DNA from: Streptosporangium subroseum
Lineage (GTDB): Bacteria > Actinomycetota > Actinomycetes > Streptosporangiales > Streptosporangiaceae
Reading direction: 5' to 3'
DNA length: 64,000 bases
Assembly (NCBI RefSeq): GCF_900188345.1
Contig: NZ_FZOD01000053.1
Coordinates: forward strand, 1 to 64,000
A program made the position numbers and the translations under genes. The notes beneath the pieces are model-generated. The model worked only from the letters and a program-made list of their open reading frames with translations, was not told the origin of the DNA and searched no databases. Below are positions 26,391-35,466 of the stretch, piece by piece; the stretch's first letter is position 1, and each line of letters opens with the position of its first letter.

Positions 26391-27602
26391 CTACGCCAGG
26401 GCGCTGCCCTTCTTCCACTGGGTGAACGACATCTGCCAGTAACCCCAGCCGTTGTTCCACTCCATCTCGCGGTTGGTACCCGTGATGTTGATCACGTCGC
26501 CGCGCTGGACCTGGTTGTAGAACCACTTGGCCTGGTCGGGCCGGGAGTTGATGCAGCCGTGGCTGACGTTCTGGCGGCCCTGGGCCCAGACGTTGTTCAG
26601 CGCGTGCACGTACTCGCCGCTGTTGGAGAAGCGGACCGCGTGGTTGATCATCAGGTCGTAGTAGCCGGGGTCGCCCTTCTTGCGGCCCGGGGAGATCATG
26701 CGCTCGGGGTTGGCCTTGCCCATCGCCAGGTGGATACCGCTGGTGGTGGTGTACTCCCGGGTGCTGGCGTTGCCCGCGCTGATCAGCATGGTCTGCACGA
26801 CCTTGCCGTCACGCTTGACGATCATCTTGTGTTTGCGGGTGTCGACCGTGGCGATCTGGGCCGCGCCGATCTGGATGACCTTCGTGAAGTCCTTCAGCCC
26901 GTACATGTCCTTGCCGCCCTGCACGCCGTTGAGGTGGGCGGTGAAGGTCACCTTCTGGTGGGGCTGCCAGTACTTGGCGGTCCGGTAGATCACGGTCGTG
27001 TCGTTGATCCACCGCCACGCGCCCTGGGCGGGCTTTTCCGACTCGACCTCCAGTGCCTCCTCCACGGCGGCTTTTTCGGCGATCGGCTGGTTGAAGACAA
27101 CGATGATCGGCGCCCCCACGCCGACCTTCTCCCCCTTGATCGCCGGGGTCACGTCCGCCACCTCGAGCTCAAGCTTCGGCTTCAACGTCTTGAACGAGCT
27201 GTTGACGGTCGTTCCGTCGACCGTGGTCGCCGAGACGGTGTAGTCACTGGCGGGTCTCAATGGGGCCTTGGACACCCATTTGGTTCGCATGGCGTCGAAG
27301 TCGCCGTCCACGGCCTGGCCGCCGCTTTCGACGGTGACTTCCTCAAGGGCCCCGCTGGCCGCGGTGACGACGACTTTCTTGTCGGGGCGCACGGTCTTGC
27401 TGCCCCCGGCGGGGCTGATCTTTATTACCGGTGCGGCCGGCGTGCTCTGGGCCTCCGCGCCCGGATCGGCGCCGGAACCGCCCGAGCCGGGGGGTGCCGT
27501 GGCGGCCGCGCCCCCCGAACAGGCTGTGGCCAATGCGGTGACGACCGCCATGGCCGCGGCGGCCAGCGGTGTCCTCAGGCCTCGACTTTCCACGTTTAGC
27601 AC
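26391..27602 (-). CDS. L,D-transpeptidase lipoprotein (YkuD domain)
   Basis: Cell-wall cross-linking enzyme making 3-3 bridges between meso-diaminopimelates, anchored as a lipoprotein. Signal peptide with lipobox ALATAC (lipidated Cys about residue 28 from the GTG at 27602). A Gly/Pro/Ala-rich linker, two Ig-like domains (about 60-250) and the YkuD catalytic domain follow, with a motif ending SHGCINSRP that carries the catalytic Cys. The end is Trp-rich, as in mycobacterial Ldt enzymes. GTG 27602 is preferred because GGGGGAG lies 6 bases before it; ATG 27632 is the alternative. Confidence 0.92.
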   Translation of the reverse strand: MLNVESRGLRTPLAAAAMAVVTALATACSGGAAATAPPGSGGSGADPGAEAQSTPAAPVIKISPAGGSKTVRPDKKVVVTAASGALEEVTVESGGQAVDGDFDAMRTKWVSKAPLRPASDYTVSATTVDGTTVNSSFKTLKPKLELEVADVTPAIKGEKVGVGAPIIVVFNQPIAEKAAVEEALEVESEKPAQGAWRWINDTTVIYRTAKYWQPHQKVTFTAHLNGVQGGKDMYGLKDFTKVIQIGAAQIATVDTRKHKMIVKRDGKVVQTMLISAGNASTREYTTTSGIHLAMGKANPERMISPGRKKGDPGYYDLMINHAVRFSNSGEYVHALNNVWAQGRQNVSHGCINSRPDQAKWFYNQVQRGDVINITGTNREMEWNNGWGYWQMSFTQWKKGSALA

Positions 27603-28024
27603 AACCCTCTCCCCCACTACAGCAAAGCGCATTTAAAACACTAATAGGAGATGCGTAGTGAGTGCACATGGTTGCGCCCAGTTTGGTAACGTTTCGGACA
27701 CTTCGTAAGGTCAATAACATGCCAACCGAGAGTCAAGGGAAGGGACGGTGGCCAGGTCGGCGGCCTGGAACGGAAAAAGGTGCTTCCACCTGGCTGTTCG
27801 CCGCCGCCGTCACCCGCGCCCGCGCGAGGTGGCCGGCCGGGCGCCGGAGGCTTATGCGTTTTCCGCGGTGGGCGGTGAAATTTTCCCGTGCCCGCCACAT
27901 ACCGGGCCAGAAAATTCGGGGCGGTGCGCACTCGGCCAGGTGCGTGATCTGGCCGGCCAGAACCTGCCCGGCCAGGCGGGGCGGCCGGCCTGCGGCGTCA
28001 TGACCGCGGGAGCTTTTTACGCCC
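27603..28024. other. Intergenic region upstream of the L,D-transpeptidase
   Basis: About 420 bases between the L,D-transpeptidase start and the recD2 stop. 27603-27770 is AT-richer than its surroundings and probably holds the transpeptidase promoter. On the minus strand TTGACC lies near 27715 and GTTACC about 20 bases beyond it; this pairing is weak. The rest is very GC-rich with no gene seen. Confidence 0.4.
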
Positions 28025-30241
28025 TCAGGGTGAGCGAAGCCGGTGGGTGAGGCTGGTGTGGCGGCGCCCGGTGCTGCGGGTCCGTACCGCCTGCGCCAGT
28101 GCCCGGCGTGAACCGACGATCACGACGAGTTTCTTGGCCCGGGTGATCGCGGTGTAGAGCAGGTTGCGCTGCAGCATCATCCACGCGCTGGTGGCCAGCG
28201 GGATGACCACCGCCGGATACTCGCTGCCCTGGGAGCGGTGGATGGACACCGCGTAGGCGTGCGTGAGCTCGTCCAGCTCGTCGAAGGCGTAGTCGACGTT
28301 CTCGTCCTCGTCGGTCAGCACGGTCAGCTTGTGGTCGTCGGGCTTGATGTCGATCACCGTGCCCACGGTGCCGTTGAAGACCCCGGCCGCGCCCTTTTCG
28401 TAGTTGTTGCGCAGCTGGGTGACCTTGTCGCCGACCCGGAAGACCCGCCCGCCGTAGCGGCGCTCGGGCATCCCCTCCCTGGAGGGGGTCAGCGCCTCCT
28501 GCAGGGCGTTGTTGAGGTTGCCGGCCCCCGCGGCGCCCCGGTGCATCGGGGACAGCACCTGCACGTCCCGGCGCGGGTTGAGGCCGAACTTGCGCGGGAT
28601 GCGGTTGGCGACCACGTCCACGGTCAGCGCCGCGATCTCCTCGGGCTCCTCGCACGGGAACAGGAAGAAGTCGGTCATGCCCTCCAGCGCCGGGGGCAGG
28701 CCGGTGTTGACCCGGTGGGCGTTGACGACCACCCCCGATTTCTGGGCCTGGCGGAAGATGTGGGTCAGCCGCACCCGGGGGATCTCCTCCTCGGCGGCCA
28801 GCAGGTCCCGCAGCACCTCGCCCGCGCCGACCGAGGGCAATTGGTCGACGTCTCCCACGAACAACAGGTGCGTGCCCGGGGCGACGGCCTTGACCAGCTT
28901 GTTGGCCAGCAGCAGGTCCAGCATCGAGGACTCGTCGACCACGACCAGGTCGGCGTCCAGGGGGTTGTCACGGTCGAAGGTGGCGTCTCCGCCGGGGCGC
29001 AGCTGCAGCAGCCGGTGCACGGTGGTGGCCTCGTGGCCGGTCAGCTCCGACAGGCGCTTGGCGGCCCTGCCGGTGGGCGCGGCCAGGATCACCTTGGCCT
29101 TCTTCGCGCGGGCGAGGGTGACGATGGAGCGCACGGTGAAGCTCTTGCCGCAGCCGGGGCCGCCGGTCAGCACCGAGACCTTCTCGCTCAGCGCCAGCCG
29201 TACGGCGGCTGCCTGTTCTTCGGCGAGCTCGGTGTTGGTCTGCCCGTGCAGCCATTTCAGGGCCACCTCCCAGTCCACGGCCGCGAAGGCGCCCAGCCGG
29301 TCGCGTGAGGAGTTCAGCAGGGAGCGCAACGCGCCCGCCAGCGACAGCTCGGCGCGGTGGAAGGGGACCAGGTAGACCGCCGGGACGATGGTGTCGCCGG
29401 CCGGGATCTCCTCGCGGACCACGCCCTCCTCGGCGACGAGCTCCTCCAGGCACTGGGCGGTCAGCTCGGCGGGGACCTCCAGGATCTTCACCGCGTCGCC
29501 GATGAGGTTGGGCGCGGGCAGGTAGCAGTGGCCGTCGTCGGCGGCCTGCGACAGGGTGTAGCGCAGGCCCGCCTTGACCCGCTCAGGGCTGTCGTGGGGG
29601 ATGCCGACGGCCTGGGCGATGGTGTCGGCGGTCTTGAAGCCGATGCCCCACACGTCGTCGGCCAGCCGGTACGGCTCGCTCCTGACGACCGTGATGGAGG
29701 TGTCGCCGTACTGCTTGAAGATCCGCACCGCGATCGAGGTGGACACCCCGACCCCCTGCAGGAAGATCATCACTTCTTTGATGATCTTCTGTTCCTCCCA
29801 GGCGACGCCGATCATCTTGGTCCGCTTGGGACCGAGCCCGGGGACCTCGACCAGTCGCCCGGGGGCGGTCTCGATGACCTCCAGGGTGTCGACGCCGAAG
29901 TGGTCGACGATCCGCTCGGCCATCTTCGGCCCGATGCCCTTGATCAGCCCGGAGCCGAGATAGCGCTGGATGCCCTGGATGGTGGCGGGCAGCACGGTGG
30001 CGTAGGACCACACCTCGAACTGCTTGCCGTAGCGGGGATGGGAGGTCCACCGGCCGGTCAGCCGCAGCGACTCCCCCGGCTGGGCGCCCAGCAGCGGCCC
30101 GACCACGGTCAGCAGATCGCCGCCGGAGCGCTCGACGGCCACCCTGGCGATGGTGTAGCCGGTCTCCTCGTTGGCGTAGGTGATGCGCTCCAGAACGGCG
30201 TCCAGATGCGTACCGGAACCGCCGTGTTCCCCCTGCTGCAC
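28025..30241 (-). CDS. recD2: RecD2-type ATP-dependent DNA helicase
   Basis: 738-residue 5'-3' superfamily 1B helicase. The N-terminal OB-like and helix-hairpin-helix region holds IKGIGPKMAERIVDHFG and VPGLGPKRTKMIG; the RecA-like core has Walker A GGPGCGKS (360-367), Walker B LVVVDESSML near 430 and the GDVDQLPSVGAGEVLRDLL motif; the C-terminal motif is AYAVSIHRSQGSEYP, then LLYTAITRAKKLVVIVG. These are the defining RecD2 features, distinct from RecD of RecBCD. Probably involved in replication-fork and mismatch repair. Single gene. Confidence 0.96.
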   Translation of the reverse strand: MQQGEHGGSGTHLDAVLERITYANEETGYTIARVAVERSGGDLLTVVGPLLGAQPGESLRLTGRWTSHPRYGKQFEVWSYATVLPATIQGIQRYLGSGLIKGIGPKMAERIVDHFGVDTLEVIETAPGRLVEVPGLGPKRTKMIGVAWEEQKIIKEVMIFLQGVGVSTSIAVRIFKQYGDTSITVVRSEPYRLADDVWGIGFKTADTIAQAVGIPHDSPERVKAGLRYTLSQAADDGHCYLPAPNLIGDAVKILEVPAELTAQCLEELVAEEGVVREEIPAGDTIVPAVYLVPFHRAELSLAGALRSLLNSSRDRLGAFAAVDWEVALKWLHGQTNTELAEEQAAAVRLALSEKVSVLTGGPGCGKSFTVRSIVTLARAKKAKVILAAPTGRAAKRLSELTGHEATTVHRLLQLRPGGDATFDRDNPLDADLVVVDESSMLDLLLANKLVKAVAPGTHLLFVGDVDQLPSVGAGEVLRDLLAAEEEIPRVRLTHIFRQAQKSGVVVNAHRVNTGLPPALEGMTDFFLFPCEEPEEIAALTVDVVANRIPRKFGLNPRRDVQVLSPMHRGAAGAGNLNNALQEALTPSREGMPERRYGGRVFRVGDKVTQLRNNYEKGAAGVFNGTVGTVIDIKPDDHKLTVLTDEDENVDYAFDELDELTHAYAVSIHRSQGSEYPAVVIPLATSAWMMLQRNLLYTAITRAKKLVVIVGSRRALAQAVRTRSTGRRHTSLTHRLRSP

Positions 30242-30312
30242 GCCACCTCCTTCAGCCCGGATTCACTTGCGCAAGTCTAGGCCAGCGCCGCACGGCGCGC
30301 CCCGGGTGATCG

Positions 30313-30786
30313 TCACCGTGCGCTGTCCGGTGTCCAGCGAAGGGTCATGTCGGGCAGATTCTCCATGTTCCGGTGGCCGTCGCTGGTGTCGGCAACGGTG
30401 AAACCGTGGCGCTCGTAGAACGCGCGGGCGTCGGTGTTCTGCTGAAAGACGTGCAGGGACACCCCGCCGGGGCTGTGTCGTCTGACCTCGTCGAGCAGCC
30501 GTGTGCCGAGGCCCCGGCGTCGGGCGTCCGGTCGCAGATAGAGATGTTCGAGCATGTCACCCTCAAGGGCGGCATAGCCGAGGATCTCCGCGCCGCGCAC
30601 CGCCACCCACACGCGGCATGTCGTGAGCAGGACGTCCTCGGCCCACCGGGTGACCTGGTCGTGATCGCGCTTCTGCGGGGGCAGGTACGGCATGGTCGCC
30701 ACCCGGGAGGTCATGTGGATACGAGCGATCACCGCCGCGTCCGCCGCGGTCGCAAGCCGGATCTCTGCCTTGCCGTCGTCACTCAC
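30313..30786 (-). CDS. GNAT N-acetyltransferase
   Basis: 157 residues. IRLATAADAAVIARIHMTSR starts the fold; the acetyl-CoA loop is DARRRGLGTRLLDEVRRHSP and the end is NTDARAFYERHGFTVADTSD, all standard GNAT motifs A/B. Small-molecule or protein acetylation; substrate unknown. It starts about 70 bases downstream of the recD2 start in the same orientation order and is probably independent. Confidence 0.9.
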   Translation of the reverse strand: MSDDGKAEIRLATAADAAVIARIHMTSRVATMPYLPPQKRDHDQVTRWAEDVLLTTCRVWVAVRGAEILGYAALEGDMLEHLYLRPDARRRGLGTRLLDEVRRHSPGGVSLHVFQQNTDARAFYERHGFTVADTSDGHRNMENLPDMTLRWTPDSAR

Positions 30787-31016
30787 GGCGGGAACCTACA
30801 GGGACATCCGAAGCACAATCCAGCAGATAACCCGGTCAACCATCCCGGCCGGAGCGCCGGCGAGTGGTGAGGCGCGCAAAATCGGGCTCATTCCTGCCAT
30901 CTGATTGTCAAGGAGAAGAGGATTTCTCCCCCTTGAGGAGGAAGGAATCCCTCCTCTCGCACAAACGGGGAGGCTTTCCCACGCTCCGCCCTTGCCGGGG
31001 GGAGTTCACTTGTTTC

Positions 31017-31439
31017 ATGACCCCCAGCGACCTCACCCCGGCACTGGCCGCCGTACTCACCCGGACACACGAACGATCTCCCGTGATGTCCGCCGTGCGC
31101 CGCGCGAAGGAACTGGCCGCCGAGCTGCACATCGTCTACGGCATCTCCGCCGACGTCCACGAGCTCCGTTCCGGTAAAGCGGCGGTGAGCGTGTACTGCG
31201 GGCTGCTGGTCTACACCGACGGCGAGTCCTTCCGGTGGACCAGCCCGGCGCGCAGTCGTTCCGGCAGGACCCTGCTCACCTCTGCCACGCAGGTTTCCAC
31301 GGCTGCCGGGCAGCTCGCCGAGCATTACAAGGTACTGCTCGGCCGGGACGGCATCGACGTGCTGCACAGCGGGCTGCCCCTGCTGGGTGATGTTCTTCCC
31401 GTGCACCTTCGCGAGGTGCTGGACGCGGCCCCGGTGTGA
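31017..31439 (+). CDS. Hypothetical protein
   Basis: 140 residues from the ATG at 31017 (MTPSDLTPALAAVLTRTH), chosen because GGGGGAG precedes it; the frame opens earlier but the extra part looks non-coding. Helical N-terminus (SAVRRAKELAAELHIVYGIS) followed by strand-rich VSVYCGLLVYTDGESFRWTS. No motif, signal peptide or membrane segment is recognised. It resembles orphan proteins of Streptosporangiales in composition only. Confidence 0.6.
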   Translation: MTPSDLTPALAAVLTRTHERSPVMSAVRRAKELAAELHIVYGISADVHELRSGKAAVSVYCGLLVYTDGESFRWTSPARSRSGRTLLTSATQVSTAAGQLAEHYKVLLGRDGIDVLHSGLPLLGDVLPVHLREVLDAAPV

Positions 31440-31576
31440 CGCCGTCGGAGGCCGCCCGACAGGCCCCCGCGCCGACCCGGCCGCCAGGTGGGGCCCGTGG
31501 CGTCGACTTCCGAGCGGATGAGCCCGTGACCGGAAACGGCTGGATTCGCGGGGGTACGGGGATGAGGCGAAGTTCA

Positions 31577-31582
31577 TATGAT
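31577..31582 (+). promoter_or_regulatory. -10 element of a likely leaderless VOC gene
   Basis: TATGAT (31577-31582) ends 6 bases before the ATG of the VOC gene, and no Shine-Dalgarno sequence is present between them. This supports the ATG at 31589 over the upstream frame opening at 31436. Confidence 0.5.
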
Positions 31583-31588
31583 CGCGGC

Positions 31589-31930
31589 ATGGCCCTGGAC
31601 TTGTTCGCAGGAATTCCGGTCACCGAGTACGCGGCGGCCCTGAAGTGGTACGAACGGCTGCTGGGCTCCCCGCCGGCGTTCTTCCCGAACGACACGGAGG
31701 CCGTGTGGGAGCTCGCGGAACATCGGTACGTGTTCATCGAACAGCGGCCCGAGCGCGCCGGCCACGCCCTGCACACGATCTTCGTCGACGACCTCGATGC
31801 GATCGTCGCGCAGATCACCGAGCGGGGACTCGACCCCGCGGAGCGGGAGACCTACTCCAACGGCGTGCGCAAGACCACCTACCGCGATCCGGATGGGAAC
31901 GAGATCGGGTTCGGCGGAGCCCCGCTGTGA
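31589..31930 (+). CDS. VOC (glyoxalase/bleomycin-resistance) family protein
   Basis: 113 residues: MALDLFAGIPVTEYAAALKW, then YERLLGSPPAFFPNDTEAVW and the closing TTYRDPDGNEIGFGG, the two beta-alpha-beta-beta-beta modules of the vicinal oxygen chelate superfamily. The terminal DPDGNEIGF contains the usual metal-ligand Glu. Members include glyoxalases, dioxygenases and drug-binding resistance proteins; the specific role is open. Confidence 0.88.
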   Translation: MALDLFAGIPVTEYAAALKWYERLLGSPPAFFPNDTEAVWELAEHRYVFIEQRPERAGHALHTIFVDDLDAIVAQITERGLDPAERETYSNGVRKTTYRDPDGNEIGFGGAPL

Positions 31931-31954
31931 CCGGCCTGGCTCAGAACCGATCTT

Positions 31955-32236
31955 CTAGGGTCGCCGGCCGACGGTGAGCATGTGGTTGGCGCCGCGCTGG
32001 AACTCATAGGGGACCTCGCGCACCTCACACACCAGCCCTTCGGCGCGCAGGTCCGCCCGTAGCGCGTCGAGGAAGGCGACCGGCTCGGCGTCTGTCATCC
32101 GGACCAGCGGGAAGATCCGGACCTCGCCACGGCAGACCCGGCTCATCTCCGCGATCGCCGCCCGGTGCCACTCCTGGCCGAACCTCCCCTGCCACCCCGC
32201 GCATGGCCAGGGCGTCCCGCGTCCCGCCTCGGCCAC
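31955..32236 (-). pseudogene. C-terminal fragment of a SAM-dependent methyltransferase
   Basis: The frame EWHRAAIAEMSRVCRGEVRI, then FPLVRMTDAEPVAFLDALRA and VPYEFQRGANHMLTVGRRP matches the C-terminal third of a class I methyltransferase-like family. The Rossmann core with the SAM-binding glycine motif is absent. Upstream of about 32200 no frame continues the family, so the gene is 5'-truncated, presumably by deletion. The stop codon is intact. Confidence 0.65.
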
Positions 32237-32382
32237 GCTCCCGCACGACTCCGGGCGGCGGCTTCGGGCTTCGGAGACCGCAGGAAGATCAAGGGCCTTC
32301 CCAGCGCCGGAACAAGACGATATGAACGGTGTGCGCCGGATATGTCGGGGGCGGCATCGGACGTTGCGACGGGGAGACCATC

Positions 32383-33933
32383 ATGACCGTACGAGTGATC
32401 ATCGAGGCTGTGGGCCGAACGGGGCTCTCAGCGGAACGGGTGCGCGAGGTGGCGGGGGCGCATCCCGCCGTGCTCGCACACCTGCAGAGCGCCGACGCCG
32501 CGACCCTGGTCGTCGGCGCCGCGGCGGCCCTCGGGCACGACCCGGACGAGCGGGCGCAGTTCCGGGCCAACGTGTTCGACCCGCTCTCCAACCGGGGAGT
32601 CGAGCTCCGCGGCACCCTGGACCGGCCCGAGGAGGCGCAGGTGCTGCCCAGCGCTTACCGCCCCAACCCGCGGGCGGAGGAGCTCCAGGCCGCCGCGGCC
32701 GTCCTGCGGGCCGACGAGCGCTTCCCCGCCGGAGACGACGTGCTGATCTACCAGCCGATGCCGCCCCTGGCCGACCTGGAGAACCCCGACGGCACCACCA
32801 CCCGCCGCCCCACCCTCGGCGTCTACTCCCCCTCGGGTGAGGCCAAGCACCGGATCGTCGCCGTGGACATCGCCGCGGGCAGCGTCGACTGGTCTCCGGC
32901 CGGGGTCAGCGTCCTGATGCATCCCGGCGACTGCGAGTCGCACCTGCCCGCCCCGGTGGAGCAACTGCGCGACCGGGGCGGCCCCGACCAGGTACAGCTG
33001 CGCGTGGTCGACGGCGACACCGAGCTGTGGAACATGATCGTGGTGCGGCCCCGCGCCTCGGCGCCCCAGAACCCCGGGGACGGCTCGGGGGTGGAGCTGC
33101 GCAACGTGCGTTACCGGGGCCGGATCGTCCTGCGCCAGGCCCACGTGCCGATCCTCAACGTCCAGTACGAGGAGGACGGCGAGACCTACCGCGACTGGCA
33201 GTACGAGGAGACGCGTTTCTCGGCGACCGGCAGCGACCCGGTGGGCTGGGGCTGGCGGATCTGCACCCAGCCGCCCCGCACCATCCTGGAGCGCCCCGAC
33301 AACGACGCGGGCAACTTCCAGGGTGTGGCCTTCCACTACGCCGACGGCGAGCTGCGGATCGTCAGCGAGCTGGCCGCCGGCTGGTACCGGTACGCCTCGG
33401 AATGGCGCCTGACTGACGGCGGCACGATCAAACCCCGCTTCGGCTTCGCCGGGGTGCGTAACCCGCGCACCTGCATGCGCCACCGCCACCACGTCTACTG
33501 GCGTCTCGACTTCGACGTGGAAGGCTCCGCCAACGACGTGATCGAGCAGTTCAACGACACCGGCTCGACCGTTCCCGAGGCGGTGCCGATCGTGCAGGAG
33601 GTCGCCCGCAAACGGCGCGCGCCCGCCCGGTTCTGGCAGGTCACCGACAAGACCAGCGGGCGCGGATACCAGATCCACCCCGGCGAGCACGACAACACCA
33701 CCGACCCGTACGGCGTCGCCGACCTGTGGTTCCTGCGTCACCATCCGGCCGAGCTCTACGACGGCAACCCCGGCACCAACAACCAGGCCATGCTGAACCG
33801 CTTCGTCAACGGCGAGAGCGTCAGCGCCACCAACGTCGTCGTCTGGTACGCCGGGCATTTCCGGCACGACCAGAACGAGCCCGACCAGCACCAGGGACAC
33901 GTCGTCGGCCCCGACCTGATCCCCGTCTCCTGA
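32383..33933 (+). CDS. Copper-amine-oxidase-like protein with altered cofactor motif
   Basis: 516 residues from the ATG at 32383 (GGGGAG 8 bases upstream). The C-terminal two-thirds follow the copper amine oxidase catalytic domain: MRHRHHVYWRLDFDVEG (HxH copper-ligand candidates at 367-369), YGVADLWFLRHHPAELYDG, and ATNVVVWYAGHFRHDQNEPD with a candidate third His. In true amine oxidases the topaquinone Tyr sits in T-x-x-N-Y-D/E-Y; here the aligned segment reads AAGWYRY (Y335), keeping the Tyr but replacing Asn and Asp. Whether it makes the cofactor is open. No signal peptide. A single gene with a very strong terminator. Confidence 0.7.
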   Translation: MTVRVIIEAVGRTGLSAERVREVAGAHPAVLAHLQSADAATLVVGAAAALGHDPDERAQFRANVFDPLSNRGVELRGTLDRPEEAQVLPSAYRPNPRAEELQAAAAVLRADERFPAGDDVLIYQPMPPLADLENPDGTTTRRPTLGVYSPSGEAKHRIVAVDIAAGSVDWSPAGVSVLMHPGDCESHLPAPVEQLRDRGGPDQVQLRVVDGDTELWNMIVVRPRASAPQNPGDGSGVELRNVRYRGRIVLRQAHVPILNVQYEEDGETYRDWQYEETRFSATGSDPVGWGWRICTQPPRTILERPDNDAGNFQGVAFHYADGELRIVSELAAGWYRYASEWRLTDGGTIKPRFGFAGVRNPRTCMRHRHHVYWRLDFDVEGSANDVIEQFNDTGSTVPEAVPIVQEVARKRRAPARFWQVTDKTSGRGYQIHPGEHDNTTDPYGVADLWFLRHHPAELYDGNPGTNNQAMLNRFVNGESVSATNVVVWYAGHFRHDQNEPDQHQGHVVGPDLIPVS

Positions 33934-33950
33934 GCGCGCCCGCTGTCACC

Positions 33951-33989
33951 TGAGGGCCGATCCCCGCGAGACGCGGGGATCGGCCCTCA
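33951..33989 (+). terminator. Exceptionally stable hairpin terminator
   Basis: Perfect 18-base arms (33951-33968, beginning TGAGGGCCGA, and 33972-33989) around an AGA triloop, 17 bases after the stop of the amine-oxidase-like gene. Could also terminate the convergent gene at 34052. Confidence 0.85.
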
Positions 33990-34051
33990 GGGATCGAGGT
34001 CGCCGGTCTGGGGATCGGCGACGTGGATGTGGCGGCGGTGCCGGGGTGTGG

Positions 34052-34975
34052 TCAGGCCCGGCAGACGGTTCCGGCCGGGGGCAGCTTCAACTCGGTGAGG
34101 TACCGATCGGCGTGCTCGACCACGCATGTGGATCCCGTCAGATACATGACATGACCAGGCCCGTCGTACAGCACCGAGGTGGAGCCGGGGATGGTGCGGG
34201 TCAGGCTGTCGGTCCATGGGAAATCGGATTGGCTGCCGGCTCCCAGGAACGGCGGCAGTCCCTTGACCGGCAATGGCCGGGCCGGGTTGGCCACCGGGAT
34301 CTTCCAACCGAAGCAGACCAGGCCGTCGAAGGCGCTGTAGGGCATGTCCGGCGAGATCCTCCGGGCCTCCCTCAGCGCTTCGCGGTGCTCGGCGTAGGTG
34401 GTGTAGCCCAGACCGTCGGGACACCGCAGCGCCAGGACGATCGGCTGGGTGTAGACCGCCAGCAGACCCAGGACGTTGTCGGCGAACGCTGAGCCGTCAC
34501 CGTGGCGGGCCTTGTCCACGGCCTTGGCGAAAGCCCCGGGGTCCGCCGCCGAGAGGCCGACTGCGACCTGCAGATGGAAACCGGTCAGCTTCCCCTTACC
34601 GAACTGCGCCGACGTGACCGGAATCGGTGAGCGGTCGGCGTCCCTGAGCAGCTTGCGCCAGACCTTTCCGCATCCTCCCCATGCAGCGCGCAGGTGGACG
34701 TGCGCGCGCACCAGTCGACGAACCTGCGGAACTGCTTCTCGGTTGGCCACCCCGAGCAGCCAGGGCAGCAGAGAATCACTGCTGATCCGCACCTGGCGGC
34801 GTCGTCGCCACGCCTCCAAGAACACCACCGAGGTCAGGTCTTCGGCGGCCGACCAGTCCGCAGTGCGCCGAAAGCAGTGGTTGTAGACGCTGCGGGCATG
34901 CCGGTCGAACAAGGTCCCGAAGGCCCCGCCGTCGCCGCCGGCCGCGCGCGACCACAACTCGAGATCTGTATCCAC
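34052..34975 (-). pseudogene. In-frame chimera: sigma-70 N-terminus joined to alpha/beta-hydrolase C-terminus
   Basis: 307-residue frame made of two unrelated parts. Residues 1-78 are ECF sigma factor region 2 (LFDRHARSVYNHCFRRTADW, then DLTSVVFLEAW and LLPWLLGVANRE). From about 80 the sequence is the C-terminal half of a secreted tripeptidyl-aminopeptidase-like alpha/beta hydrolase (GGCGKVWRKLLRDADRSPIP, IPGSTSVLYDGPGHVMYLTG with the catalytic-type His). Sigma region 4 and the hydrolase nucleophile domain are missing. A deletion joining two same-strand genes at about 34740 explains it best. A functional product is unlikely. Confidence 0.78.
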
Positions 34976-35342
34976 ACCCGGCCTATGTCCGTATGTTCAA
35001 CAGAGTTCCCGAGGGATCCTTCACCATCGCATAACGGTGCAGGGAGTCCGGCGGTATTCGCTGGTCGGCTGCTATGGCGAGCTTTTCCTGCCCTTGATCG
35101 CAGAGGATCGCGCCGCCCGCCCTGTTCTCGACAAGTCAAGATCAAGTTCTTGTCGGCCTTAAGGCCCCATTCCATTTTCGGTTCCAGATGGCGGCAACCT
35201 GCCGACAGCGCCCGGCCGGCGTCATGCGTCCTGTTCGGTGTCGGCTTCGCCAAGCGATGATCTCGGCCATCCTCAAGATCATTCCTTGGCGTACGTTCTC
35301 TCTTCACTGTTCCTCAAGGGCCGGCGAGGGACGCGCCGCTCA

Positions 35343-35386
35343 CCGGCTCGCCCGGGGACCTCCTCCAAGATCCCCGGGTGAGCCGG
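35343..35386. terminator. Large intergenic hairpin
   Basis: 16-base arms 35343-35358 (beginning CCGGCTCGCC) and 35371-35386 with a single G-T mismatch and a 12-base loop. Part of the 490-base gap 34976-35466, which otherwise shows no gene. Confidence 0.65.
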
Positions 35387-35437
35387 CACGGGCACGGCCG
35401 GCGAGACTTCTGCGAACCCTGACCGTGCCGGTTCGGC

Positions 35438-35464
35438 GCCCTCGCGGGAAAACCCCGCGAGGGC
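35438..35464 (-). terminator. Terminator of the rhamnogalacturonan lyase gene
   Basis: Perfect 11-base arms GCCCTCGCGGG (35438-35448) and CCCGCGAGGGC (35454-35464), loop AAAAC, directly downstream of the lyase stop codon at 35467-35469. Confidence 0.8.
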
Positions 35465-35466
35465 GG

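Noticed and set aside
29357..30280. Plus-strand frame of about 300 codons opposite recD2
   Set aside because: Antisense shadow; recD2 has all helicase motifs and the shadow has none.
32428..33900. 490-codon minus-strand frame opposite the amine-oxidase-like gene
   Set aside because: Val/Gly/Asp-rich shadow typical of high-GC third-position bias; the plus strand has a Shine-Dalgarno and family motifs.
34834..35307. Minus-strand frame upstream of the sigma/hydrolase chimera
   Set aside because: Overlaps the sigma-factor start in another frame and has no domain content.
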